64,000 bases of DNA from Anaerolineae bacterium (GCA_023382655.1 JAHDWK010000002.1:124001-188000); one strand, 5' to 3'; shown: positions 23,697 through 30,965, counted from the first letter of the stretch. Notes: generated by a model not told the origin, from the letters alone. Numbers and translations are program-made.

Positions 23697-24687
23697 CTTT
23701 GAAGCGGCGTAATTTTAGGATGCCGTGTTCTTTGTACCATTTCATGGTCTGGCAAGCGCCTTCAGCAAAGGGCGTGGGCACAAAACCGAGTTCCCGCTCC
23801 GCTTTTTCGATGGAAACGGGCCAATCCTGGAAAACGTAGGGGGCCATATTGATGGGGTAGAACGGCTCCTTGCGGGTTACTTGCGACAGGCGCGTCCAGT
23901 TACGCGCCAGCGCCAGCACCACCCAGGTGGGCATGTTGATGCGCCAGCGGTGAATACCGGCCAGGTCACTGACAATGGCGTTGGCTTCGTTGTGGGTGAG
24001 GGAACGGCCGCAAATATTGTAGATTTCCCCTGGCCGTCCCTTGGCCAGCGCCAACATGATCCCCTGGGCCACATCGGGCACAAAGACGGGGAAGATGATG
24101 TGTTTGCCGCCGTCTACTTTGATGCGCCACCCTTTAAGAGGCTCTTCAAAAAAGAGGCGGTTGAAGGCGTAGCGTCCCCAGGGGCCATAAAATGCGCCGG
24201 GACGCAGCACGATGGCGGGCAGACCTTCATTGTGGTAGGCCAGGACGCGCGTTTCGGCTTCTAGTTTGGAAAGTTGGTATGGTTCCTGGGGGCGACAAAC
24301 AGTGTTTTCGTCAATAATGGCCTGGGTGGGGGTACGGCCGACAACGGCGATAGAGGAAATATAGATAAACTTTTCGATCTGTTCGGTGAGGGCGGCATTG
24401 AGCACGGCCGTTGTGCCCCCCACGTTTGTCTGCCAAAACAGATGCGCATCGCCCCAAAAGCGGAACAGCCCGGCGGCGTGTATCACCTGGCGGCACCCTT
24501 TCATCGCTTGCAGCGCCGCATAGCCGTCGGTGATGTCGTCGGTGAAGGCCAGTTCGGCCCCTAATTCTTGCAAAAATCGGGAATCGCTGGTGGGGCGGAC
24601 GAGCGCCCGCACTTTGTACCCGGCGGCAATCAGTTGTGGTACCAGGTTGTGCCCTAAAAAGCCGGTGGCGCCGGTGATGAGGATCAT
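23689..24687 (-). CDS. NAD-dependent epimerase/dehydratase (extended SDR)
   Basis: 332 residues from ATG 24687. Rossmann motif GATGFLG, ALVRPTSDSRFLQELG after the second strand, ISSIAVVGRTP and YQLSK (YxxxK) as catalytic residues, GRYAFNRLFFEEPLKGW in the substrate domain. Resembles dihydroflavonol-reductase/hydroxysteroid dehydrogenase-like SDRs, related to the one at 14010-15092. A frame extending to 24789 has no RBS and runs through the terminator-like region, so it is rejected. Its stop lies in a palindrome. Confidence 0.87.
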   Translation of the reverse strand: MILITGATGFLGHNLVPQLIAAGYKVRALVRPTSDSRFLQELGAELAFTDDITDGYAALQAMKGCRQVIHAAGLFRFWGDAHLFWQTNVGGTTAVLNAALTEQIEKFIYISSIAVVGRTPTQAIIDENTVCRPQEPYQLSKLEAETRVLAYHNEGLPAIVLRPGAFYGPWGRYAFNRLFFEEPLKGWRIKVDGGKHIIFPVFVPDVAQGIMLALAKGRPGEIYNICGRSLTHNEANAIVSDLAGIHRWRINMPTWVVLALARNWTRLSQVTRKEPFYPINMAPYVFQDWPVSIEKAERELGFVPTPFAEGACQTMKWYKEHGILKLRRFKGS

Positions 24688-24708
24688 GGATGTGTGCCTC
24701 GGTAAAGA

Positions 24709-24780
24709 AGAAAAGCCCGGAGGGTACGGCCGTATGCCAGATAAACCAGCTTCATACTTGCCTACACCCCACGGGCTTTT
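24709..24780 (-). terminator. Possible terminator downstream of tRNA-Arg
   Basis: AAAAGCCCG (24711-24719) and CGGGCTTTT (24772-24780) could pair across a long loop; on the minus strand the stem is followed by TTTTCTTCTTT. Lies 19 bases beyond the tRNA 3' end. Confidence 0.45.
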
Positions 24781-24837
24781 GCGAATCAATCAATTGAATA
24801 CCCCAGGAGGGAATCGAACCCCCAACCATCGGATTAG

Positions 24838-25459
24838 CGTACCACTACAGTTTTCACTGCCATTTGGGAAAATGTTTGTGGTCTGGACTATATCTTCACC
24901 ATCACAGGTGCAGCGCGTCTAGTCTCTACGGAACCCGCAAATATTCATCGGCAAAATGAACACTCTGCTTTTGATTATTCTTTGGTGTATCTACCCTCAG
25001 CGCCACTGATCTCCCAAAAATGTTGTGGTCAAAAAAGTAGCATTTGTCAGTATCAGGGCAGTAAACACAATATACATCTACGTCTTCTTTGTTCAGCGGC
25101 AAAGCATGAAGGCCATTGCCATCTGCCCAGGTTGAGCGAAAATGAACCTGCAATGTGCCGTGTTTGTCTATGCTCCGATACTTCACTTGAATTCTGACAA
25201 ATCTGCCATTTTTGTAACCAACTAAATCAAATTCGGAATGTTCAGTTTGGGGAACAAGAACCATAAATCCTTGCTCTGCCAGAGCGCACTGAGCCTTCAA
25301 TACACCTAGATCGCCTTTTGTTTTGGTATGATGTTTCCTCATTTTGGTGACCTATGGTTTCCTCGGTGTTGCCATATGTCAGTCTTAACAGTTAGGGTTC
25401 ACCGATATGGCGCCATTCACTCTATACATTCTGTTTCTGTTATAGAGGCTCCTTTGTTA
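24838..25459 (-). ncRNA. Group I self-splicing intron (622 bases) in tRNA-Arg
   Basis: Core elements are visible on the minus strand. P1: exon GG(A)CTT pairs with intron GGAGCC, ending in the U34-G wobble of the 5' splice site. P2: CTCTATA/TATAGAG. P4-like CGGTG/CACCG. P7: GACTA with TAGTC in the diagnostic AAGATATAGTCC, with P8 CACC/GGTG between. P9: CCAC/GTGG capped by a CAGT GAAA ACTG tetraloop hairpin. Last base is the terminal G, followed by exon CTAA. The homing endonuclease ORF is inserted before P7. Confidence 0.87.
24926..25342 (-). CDS. Intron-encoded PD-(D/E)XK homing endonuclease
   Basis: 138 residues. KTKGDLGVLKAQCALAEQG is followed by EFDLVGYKNGRFVRIQVK, giving an active site D39..Q52-x-K54 with an acidic residue at D11; the QxK variant of the PD-(D/E)XK motif and the size are those of the I-Ssp6803I-like endonucleases found in bacterial tRNA introns. 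It should cut an intronless tRNA-Arg allele and drive homing. The C-terminal codons and stop (GTTCCGTAG) overlap the intron core just before P7. Reading frame appears intact. Shine-Dalgarno is poor (GAGGA about 20 bases upstream). Confidence 0.82.
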   Translation of the reverse strand: MRKHHTKTKGDLGVLKAQCALAEQGFMVLVPQTEHSEFDLVGYKNGRFVRIQVKYRSIDKHGTLQVHFRSTWADGNGLHALPLNKEDVDVYCVYCPDTDKCYFFDHNIFGRSVALRVDTPKNNQKQSVHFADEYLRVP

Positions 25460-25518
25460 AAGTCCGATGCTCTGTCCATTGAGCTACTGGGGCTTGCTTG
25501 AATTCTAAACGCAGAAGT

Positions 25519-25637
25519 AGTGCCAGGCAAGGGGCTGTACGGCATTGGGTGCGGGGAACGCTTGTTGACAAGAAGTACCAGGCAAGGGGCTGTACGATAT
25601 TGATCAATTAAAATGGTTTTGCCCCTTGCCGGGCACT
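25519..25637. repeat. Interspersed palindrome, family AGTGCCAGGCA (rearranged copy)
   Basis: Two left-arm copies (AGTGCCAGGCAAGGGGC at 25519-25535; AGTACCAGGCAAGGGGC at 25574-25590) and one right arm (GCCCCTTGCCGGGCACT, 25621-25637), with ATGGTTTT before the right arm as in the 2146-2208 copy. A duplication of the left arm plus spacer is the simplest history. Confidence 0.8.
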
Positions 25638-25645
25638 AGGGGAAA

Positions 25646-26143
25646 CTATTCTATACGCGCCAGTTTGCGGTAGCCGCGATTCCAGTAGATGAGCGGCAGT
25701 TCATCCGGGCGGGGAACGCCGCTGGCCTGTACTTCGCCGATGTAGATGGTGTGGGTGCCGGCAACGATACGGCCGTGTATCGTACAGTCCAACCACGCCA
25801 GGGCATTTTGCAGGATGGGTGCGCCGGTTACGGCCGTACCCCATTCCCCCACCGCAAACCGGTCTTCATCCTTGACCCAGGCAAACCGGTTAGAAAGATC
25901 AACTTGCTCTTCCGCCAGGATATTGACGGCAAAAACAGCGCCATCCATCTCAAACATCTCATGTCCCAATCCCCGGTGGTCAATGGCGATCATGATCAGC
26001 GGTGGTGTGGGCGAAATGGAGGCAAACGCTGAAACCGTCAGCCCGTGTGGCTTTAGTTGCCCTGGCGCCGTCACCGTTACAATTGTCACCCCCGCCGGAA
26101 AGTGGCGCAAAACCTCGCGGTAATCATCGGATAAAACTGTCAT
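25646..26143 (-). CDS. Flavin reductase domain protein (FMN-binding split barrel)
   Basis: 165 residues: YREVLRHFPAGVTIVTVTAP then HGLTVSAFASISPTPPLIMIAID is the flavin-reductase-like signature, followed by FAVNILAEEQVDLSNRFA and the C-terminal PLIYWNRGYRKL. Members reduce FMN/FAD with NAD(P)H, often to supply a monooxygenase, which is not found nearby. Cytoplasmic. Gene lies 14 bases before the PGM-like gene on the same strand. Confidence 0.9.
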   Translation of the reverse strand: MTVLSDDYREVLRHFPAGVTIVTVTAPGQLKPHGLTVSAFASISPTPPLIMIAIDHRGLGHEMFEMDGAVFAVNILAEEQVDLSNRFAWVKDEDRFAVGEWGTAVTGAPILQNALAWLDCTIHGRIVAGTHTIYIGEVQASGVPRPDELPLIYWNRGYRKLARIE

Positions 26144-26157
26144 GGATATTCCTCATT

Positions 26158-27204
26158 TTAGAGATTGGCGATTAGAGATTCTCCAATCTCCTCATCTCCC
26201 AATCTCAAATAGCGGCGAACAATTTGGGCAATATCTGTCAGATCGTTAATTTTGGCCGCCAGTTCGGCATGACCAGGGCCTACCAGGATGGTGGGCACGG
26301 GGTTGCGTGTGTGTTGGCGGTGGCCTTTTTCTTCAATATTACCATGATCACTGGTGATGATGAGTAGGCCGGTGTCATTCTCTTGATTCCAGGTCTCAAT
26401 CAGGCCCCCCAGGGCGGCGTCAATCAGTTCCAGGTGTTGGGCAGCTTCGGCCAGCGAACCACGATGCCCGGCGCGGTCGCTGGGCCAATGCTCAAAAAAG
26501 CTGAAATGGTAATCACGGGCCAGACGGGCCAGGCGTTGCCCGGCTTCGTAAGGCGTAAAAACGGGGATGTCGGCATAACCCAGATACTCCCGCCAACCCT
26601 GGCCGGTAAAATCAGGGCTGACAGCACGGCCGTGCCGCAAATCATCCGCTGTCATCAATTCCAATCCGGCGGCGGTGGCAGCCAGAGGGACAGACGAATA
26701 AAGTCGCTTGCCACTCTTGATAGCGTCAAAATAACCCTGTGGGTAGGGGGAAAGGAGGGCAGCATGGCCACCAACGGCCGTAACCTCTGAAAACAACGTC
26801 CCCTGCGCCATCACGTCCCGCACCGCCTGGTTTGGTTTGGGGCCATAATGTTCACCGATCAACTGTGGCACGTTGCGCCCGGTAAGGATGGCCGCCTGGC
26901 CGCTGGCGCTTTGCGGTTTACCGGGCAGCCCCAGATTGGCGTCGGTGGGAATGAGGGTGGCGTGGGGGGGGGCGAGACGGCCGTTGACCCAACTCCCGTT
27001 GGGCACATACCATTCCTCGCCGAACAACCCATTGAGATAGGGCATATGCGCCGTCACAAACGGGTTCAAGTTTGCATCGGCTGTGCCCATGCCCACGCCG
27101 TCCATGAAGAAGATGTGGACGTAATTCGTAATCCGTAATCCGTTATCCGTCATCGGATTACGGGTTACGGCATACGGATTACGAGATACGGTCGAGTTGC
27201 TCAT
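26158..27204 (-). CDS. PGM/alkaline-phosphatase-superfamily metalloenzyme
   Basis: About 348 residues. VHIFFMDGVGMG supplies the metal-binding Asp near the N-terminus, PTDANLGLPGKPQSASGQAAIL the nucleophile region, and TSDHGNIEEKGHRQHTRNPV the C-terminal metal site (DHGN, H), as in cofactor-independent phosphoglycerate mutase and phosphopentomutase. It is shorter than iPGM (about 510), so a mutase/phosphatase with another substrate is likely. The first 26 residues (to NYV) are encoded by a heptad palindrome; starts at 27204 or 27153 both lie in or next to it. If 27204 is right it overlaps the thioredoxin gene by 26 bases. Confidence 0.78.
   Translation of the reverse strand: MSNSTVSRNPYAVTRNPMTDNGLRITNYVHIFFMDGVGMGTADANLNPFVTAHMPYLNGLFGEEWYVPNGSWVNGRLAPPHATLIPTDANLGLPGKPQSASGQAAILTGRNVPQLIGEHYGPKPNQAVRDVMAQGTLFSEVTAVGGHAALLSPYPQGYFDAIKSGKRLYSSVPLAATAAGLELMTADDLRHGRAVSPDFTGQGWREYLGYADIPVFTPYEAGQRLARLARDYHFSFFEHWPSDRAGHRGSLAEAAQHLELIDAALGGLIETWNQENDTGLLIITSDHGNIEEKGHRQHTRNPVPTILVGPGHAELAAKINDLTDIAQIVRRYLRLGDEEIGESLIANL
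26159..26207. repeat. gagattgg short palindromic repeat
   Basis: gagattggcgattagagatt pairs with aatctcctcatctcccaatctc. It forms the last codons of the PGM-like gene. Similar units lie inside the gene at 58537-61401 near 59020-59075. Confidence 0.65.
27120..27189. repeat. Heptad-repeat palindrome (gtaatcc / ggattac)
   Basis: Units gtaattc, gtaatcc, gtaatcc, gttatcc, gtcatcg, then gattacg, ggttacg, gcatacg, gattacg. It supplies the N-terminal codons of the PGM-like gene and abuts the thioredoxin stop. Confidence 0.85.
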
Positions 27205-27670
27205 TCACTTCATCCGGGTCAATGACGCCATTGGTGCGCCAGATTTCACGGCCGTTGCCATCAAACAAAATAAACGTCGGCGTAAAACGGAAATTGAGTT
27301 CCGCCAACAGCGGTTGGGCGGTGGGGTCTTGCACATTCACGCGCAGCACCGTGACGCTGTCACCCCATTCAGCAGCCAACCTGTCAACGACAGGCTTTGC
27401 CCGGCGGCAGGCCAGTCAGTAATCGGAGTAGAGTTCCAGGAGGACGGGACGGCCATTACTGGCGGCGAGTGTTTGTTGGGCCGTGACGGCCGTGACGCCG
27501 CTCTGCTCTGGCTGGAAGATGAACAGGCCGCCAAAGAGCAGGATGGCGGCCCCCACCAACAGCCCACCCCGCCGCTTTTCCGGCGCTATCCGGCTCAAAA
27601 TGACGGCCAACAGGCCAATGCTCACCACCAGATATACCAAAACCCCAGAAAACTGATTAAAAAGCATCAT
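27179..27670 (-). CDS. Membrane-anchored thioredoxin with in-frame UGA at the first catalytic Cys (candidate selenoprotein)
   Basis: 163 codons with one internal TGA (codon 85, 27416-27418). Residues 8-27 and about 35-53 are membrane segments; the rest is a thioredoxin fold. The active-site context is LLELYSDY-TGA-LACRRAKPVVDRL: the TGA replaces the first Cys of CxxC (usual form YADWCLAC), giving UxxC if read as selenocysteine. Frame, cis-Pro motif RFTPTFILFD and C-terminal helix continue normally after it. A hairpin meeting bacterial SECIS rules follows (27380-27394). Alternatives: a nonsense mutation or sequencing error. The start at ATGATG lacks an RBS and overlaps a 20-codon AbrB-like frame that may couple translation. 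Confidence 0.72.
27380..27394 (-). promoter_or_regulatory. Candidate bacterial SECIS hairpin
   Basis: In sense orientation CCTGTC-GTT-GACAGG: a 6-bp stem with a 3-base apical loop beginning with G, the loop starting 28 bases after the UGA. Published bacterial SECIS rules ask for a loop 16-37 bases downstream with G among its first two bases; this fits. Confidence 0.5.
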
Positions 27671-27719
27671 TTGGTAACGTAATTGTGCCTCGTGGTCTTA
27701 CTTGAACCGTAGCGTCCAT
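27657..27719 (-). pseudogene. Truncated SpoVT/AbrB-type antitoxin N-terminus
   Basis: A 20-codon frame MDATVQVRPRGTITLPNDAF with AAGGAG seven bases upstream. TVQVRPRGTITLP is the start of AbrB/MazE-like swapped-hairpin domains, which normally continue with a KYGI..GD segment; here it stops. It overlaps the thioredoxin start by 14 bases in another frame. Likely a deletion remnant now acting as a leader. Confidence 0.5.
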
Positions 27720-27834
27720 ACAATTGCTCCTTTTCAGCAGATGCAGATGTTCTGCACGATTTGATTGTAACGTGTGCAAGACCCTGCTTCAACTAGACTA
27801 ATGATGGGTGGATATTTCGTTAATGGTAAAGTCA

Positions 27835-27969
27835 CCTGGGAATGGAATTCCCAGGCTGCTACGGGAAGTAGGCTAAAGCGCACTGAAGAAAATGCGCCGC
27901 ACCAAACAGGCGGTTTTACAACGCACTTTTAGTGCGTTTTTTGTCTCAGACGCCGGATTGCATCCGGCG
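27835..27969 (+). other. Highly structured intergenic region upstream of arfB
   Basis: Consecutive hairpins: CCTGGGAAT/ATTCCCAGG (27835-27855), CTAC/GTAG, GCGCA/TGCGC, CCGC/GCGG, the terminator at 27920, then CGCCGGAT/ATCCGGCG (27951-27969). No ORF is present in this part of the 300-base gap. Suggests a small RNA or attenuated leader; no known family recognised. Confidence 0.4.
27920..27942 (+). terminator. Intrinsic terminator
   Basis: AACGCAC/GTGCGTT stem with TTTTA loop followed by TTTT. It would end a short transcript from the structured region or attenuate arfB. Confidence 0.75.
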
Positions 27970-28022
27970 GCATGAATTAGAAAAAGTTGCCAGCTATCAC
28001 GAATTGGTTTAGCGTTGAGGGT

Positions 28023-28451
28023 ATGGATGAGGCCACCACGATTATCATCAACGCCCACCTGCACATCCCGCTGGCGGAAATTGAATTTCGCTTTTCCGGC
28101 AGCAGCGGGCCGGGTGGTCAGCACGTGAACAAGACGGCGACGAAGGCGACGCTGCTGTTCGATGTGGCCCATTCCTCCAGCCTGACGGAAGAACAGCGCG
28201 CCGTCATTTTGGAGAAGCTGGTAAACCGGATTGATAGTGAAGGGGTGCTGCACGTTCAGGCGCAGACTGCCCGTAGCCAGTGGCAAAACCGGGAACTGGC
28301 GCTGGCCCGTTTCCAAACATTGCTGGCGCAGGCGCTCCGCCCGGCCAAACCACGCAAAAAAACACGGCCGAGCCGCACGGCCGTGGAAAAACGCCTCTCC
28401 GAAAAACGCAAACAAAGCGAAAAAAAACGGGAACGCCGGGGGGATTGGTAA
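28023..28451 (+). CDS. arfB: ArfB-type peptidyl-tRNA hydrolase (ribosome rescue)
   Basis: 142 residues. GSSGPGGQHVNKTATKATLLFD holds the catalytic GGQ motif of class I release-factor-like proteins without codon-recognition domains; the C-terminal tail is basic and Lys/Arg-rich (RPAKPRKKTRPSR; EKRKQSEKKRERRG), which in ArfB threads into the empty mRNA channel. It releases stalled ribosomes lacking a stop codon. Start at ATG 28023 (GAGG just upstream) rather than an upstream TTG. Last codons abut a heptad palindrome. Confidence 0.93.
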   Translation: MDEATTIIINAHLHIPLAEIEFRFSGSSGPGGQHVNKTATKATLLFDVAHSSSLTEEQRAVILEKLVNRIDSEGVLHVQAQTARSQWQNRELALARFQTLLAQALRPAKPRKKTRPSRTAVEKRLSEKRKQSEKKRERRGDW

Positions 28452-28492
28452 GCCGTAAACCGTAATCCGATTACGGCTCACGGGTCACGGTT
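28451..28492. repeat. Heptad-repeat palindrome (gtaaacc / ggctcac)
   Basis: gtaaacc, gtaatcc then gattacg, gctcacg, ggtcacg between convergent arfB and LCP genes, overlapping the LCP stop region. Confidence 0.75.
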
Positions 28493-30059
28493 AATTGTCC
28501 AGGAACTCTTGCGGTTGCAGCAGTTGGTTCAGGCAGGGATTGTAATCCTGGCCCAGTGTGACACGATATTGGTAGGTGACGCCGGGTTCATTCACCTGCT
28601 CAATCTGGGAGCGACGGCGCGCAAAAATCCAGCTAATCAGCCACTCGTAGGCATCTTTGAAGTTATCGCGGAAATACTCTAGCCGGGTGGTCGCTTCTGG
28701 TTCCGGCGTCTCCTCGCTGATGACGGGGATGAAACCATACCAGGCCAGATTATCAGCCGCCAGCAGCGCCATATCCGGGTTGCCGCTGGCATTCACAATT
28801 TGCACGGTGATGGCTGGGCGGGTGGCCCGGTTCAGCGTGGGTGGGTGATAGAGGCGGCTGAATGTTTCGCCAAAATTGCCCTCGCCATCCCAAATGGGCA
28901 ACTGCACCGAAGCGCCATCCGGCGTCGTCCAGGATTGGATGCCCCGCACCAGATAGAGATGTTGCACCCCGTTCTCACGAATGGCCGGAGCCAGCGTGGC
29001 CAATTGCAGCAGACGGCCAATATCAATGTTGGTTTGCACGGTGTCCTGGTACGTATTCCACAGGGTGGGCGCTTGCGCTATCAGGTTCAAGTCTACACCC
29101 TGGTTCAGCATGGCGTGGAGCAACTGCTGTTGGCGACGGCCGCGATCAAAGTCGTTGGTGGAAAGACGGGAACGCGCATACCAGAGTGCCAAGTCGCCAT
29201 CTATATGGTGGATGCCGGGTTCCAGGGCAAATTGGTGCCAGTTTTCTTCAACTTCCGGGTCTAGTTCGGGGGAAATGAGCCGCCAATCTTGCAGGCGACA
29301 ACTCACGGCCACCTCGACGCCGCCCATAGCGTCTACGGCCTGTTCAAAGCCATCAAAATCAATCTGGGCGTAGTAGTGAATGGGAATACCAAAGTTGTAG
29401 AGGATGGTTTGTTCAAGCTGCTCGACGCCGCCCAGGCTCACGGCCGTGTTCAGCCGACTCATAATCTTGCCCGGATGGTACACAAACAGGTCACGTGGTA
29501 GAGAGACCATAGAGGCGGTCTGGTTTTCGTGGTTGATGGAGACGATGATCATGGTATCGGTGCGCACACTGGCGGAACCAAGTGGCGTATCGCTGCCAAG
29601 CAACAAAACGTTGGTGATCTCGCGCGGTGTTTCAAAGGTGGGCACCGGGGAGGGCACGGCCGTAGATGGCGTGGGCACTCCCTCGCGGAACTCTGTCGGC
29701 GCGCCGGTTTCTGCCAGCGTGGGCGCAACCTGGGGCCGGTAGGTGGGCGTGATGGTAGGCGAAGGGGTGCGGGTGGCCGTGGCCGATGGGCGCGGTGTGT
29801 TGGAGGCGGTGGGCGAGGGGCCGGGTGTGGCGGTTTGGGGTGGCACGGCCGTGTCCGACGCTGCTGGTGTTATTTCGTCCGCTAATGCCTCCCCGCTATC
29901 CACCGCGTCTGAGGCCATGTTGGTGGGGCTGGGCAGTTCGGCGATGGCCGTAACTACCAGCGTCGGAAAAGGCGTTGGCGTGGCGGAGGCACAACCCCCC
30001 AGCAAGAGACTGGCCCCCACCAAAATGAAAGAGAGAATGCGTGGTAATTTGGTAAACAT
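28491..30059 (-). CDS. LytR-CpsA-Psr (LCP) family glycopolymer transferase, lipoprotein-like
   Basis: About 522 residues from ATG 30059. Signal with ILVGASLLLGGC lipobox; residues 30-145 are a Pro/Thr/Ala-rich linker; the LCP domain starts with VLLLGSDT and contains RTDTMIIVSIN, SLPRDLFVYHPG (phosphate/polyprenyl-binding Asp and Arg residues), DGFEQAVDAMGGVEVAV and ALWYARSRL. A LytR_C-like domain follows (TVQIVNASGNPDMALLAADNL). It attaches glycopolymers to cell wall or lipid acceptors. Eight bases after the ABC-2 permease, so probably the export/attachment step of the polysaccharide cluster. Confidence 0.92.
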   Translation of the reverse strand: MFTKLPRILSFILVGASLLLGGCASATPTPFPTLVVTAIAELPSPTNMASDAVDSGEALADEITPAASDTAVPPQTATPGPSPTASNTPRPSATATRTPSPTITPTYRPQVAPTLAETGAPTEFREGVPTPSTAVPSPVPTFETPREITNVLLLGSDTPLGSASVRTDTMIIVSINHENQTASMVSLPRDLFVYHPGKIMSRLNTAVSLGGVEQLEQTILYNFGIPIHYYAQIDFDGFEQAVDAMGGVEVAVSCRLQDWRLISPELDPEVEENWHQFALEPGIHHIDGDLALWYARSRLSTNDFDRGRRQQQLLHAMLNQGVDLNLIAQAPTLWNTYQDTVQTNIDIGRLLQLATLAPAIRENGVQHLYLVRGIQSWTTPDGASVQLPIWDGEGNFGETFSRLYHPPTLNRATRPAITVQIVNASGNPDMALLAADNLAWYGFIPVISEETPEPEATTRLEYFRDNFKDAYEWLISWIFARRRSQIEQVNEPGVTYQYRVTLGQDYNPCLNQLLQPQEFLDN

Positions 30060-30066
30060 GGTGAGA

Positions 30067-30954
30067 TTACAGTTTTTCCCCGAAGAGGTATTCTGTTTTG
30101 CTGAATAGGTAATACCCAACAACGAGGGTGATGACGGCCGTAACAAACGTCCGCGCCAACATCAGCGGATCCATCGCCACCGGCTGCCCCTGGTTGCTCA
30201 TAGTGCCCCACAACACCGTGCGATAGCTGTCTACAATCGAGGCCATAGGATTGATCCAGCGCATCAGCCGCGCCGGATTAAACGACAGTCCCATCATTTC
30301 GGCGGTATTGGCAAAATCTTCAAATGGATAAAAAATAGGGGTCAGAAAAAACCAGGCCAGGATGCCTACCTGCACAATTTGCAGCGTATCAGTGTAAAAC
30401 GTCTGCGCCGCCGACAGCGCCAGGGCCAGACCTAACATAAAGACCATTTGCGTGAGCAAAATAGCCGGCACCCACAGTACATGGCGCGTCAGTCCAATAC
30501 CGGAAGTGTATAATAACACCACCAGCACCACAAAAGAAAGCGCAAAATTGACCAACTGCGAAAACAGGACACTGGTGGGCAGCAGAGCGCGGGGGAAAAA
30601 CACCTTCTTCACCAGCGACGCATTTTGGGTAATGGAAACCGTGCCGCCCAATACGGTACCCGCCAGAAATTGCCAGGGAATCAGCGCCACCAGGATAAAA
30701 ATATGAAACTGTTGGATATTGTTGTCGGGGCGCAAAATGGTGAACAACACGGTATACACCAGCATCATGAGCAGCGGATTCAACAAGCTCCAGACCACCC
30801 CCAAAAGCGAGTTTTTGTAGCGTACCTTAACATCACGCAGCACCAGGTTGCGCAGCAAATAGTTGTAACGAAGCGTCTCGCGCAACTGCCCCCAGGGGGA
30901 GCTGAGGGCGTCGGTATCAAAAACTTCGGTAGAGGGTGTCAGGTTTGAATCCAT
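30067..30954 (-). CDS. ABC-2 type polysaccharide/polyol-phosphate export permease (Wzm-like)
   Basis: 295 residues, six hydrophobic segments. LVLRDVKVRYKNSLLGVVWSL then LNPLLMMLVYTVLF is the TagG/Wzm N-terminal signature; PIFYPFEDF and LMRWINPMASIVDSYRTVL are also typical. It exports undecaprenyl-linked glycan with an ATPase partner (Wzt/TagH), which is not in this window. Followed immediately by the LCP gene. Confidence 0.93.
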   Translation of the reverse strand: MDSNLTPSTEVFDTDALSSPWGQLRETLRYNYLLRNLVLRDVKVRYKNSLLGVVWSLLNPLLMMLVYTVLFTILRPDNNIQQFHIFILVALIPWQFLAGTVLGGTVSITQNASLVKKVFFPRALLPTSVLFSQLVNFALSFVVLVVLLYTSGIGLTRHVLWVPAILLTQMVFMLGLALALSAAQTFYTDTLQIVQVGILAWFFLTPIFYPFEDFANTAEMMGLSFNPARLMRWINPMASIVDSYRTVLWGTMSNQGQPVAMDPLMLARTFVTAVITLVVGYYLFSKTEYLFGEKL

Positions 30955-30965
30955 AAAATTCCCAG

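Larger units (their letters stand above)
24799..25493 (-). tRNA. tRNA-Arg (anticodon UCU), interrupted by a group I intron
   Basis: On the minus strand, 5' exon 25493-25460 (34 bases: acceptor GCCCCAG, D arm GCTC..GAGC, anticodon stem TCGGA, C32 T33 T34) and 3' exon 24837-24799 (CTAA, stem TCCGA, T arm GGGGG TTCGATT CCCTC, acceptor CTGGGGT, A73). Joined they give a 73-base tRNA with loop CTTCTAA, anticodon UCU, reading AGA. The break falls between anticodon bases 34 and 35. The 1-72 pair is G-U, and CCA is not encoded. The intron must splice for this tRNA to work. Confidence 0.88.

Noticed and set aside
24926-25342. Ordinary host restriction or resolvase gene
   Set aside because: Its place inside a group I intron between two tRNA halves and the QxK form of the motif fit an intron homing endonuclease better.
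27416-27418. Treating the TGA as the end of an 84-residue gene and the downstream part as a separate 66-residue gene
   Set aside because: Both parts are in the same frame, together make one complete thioredoxin domain, and the TGA sits on the active-site Cys; two genes would each be a half-domain.
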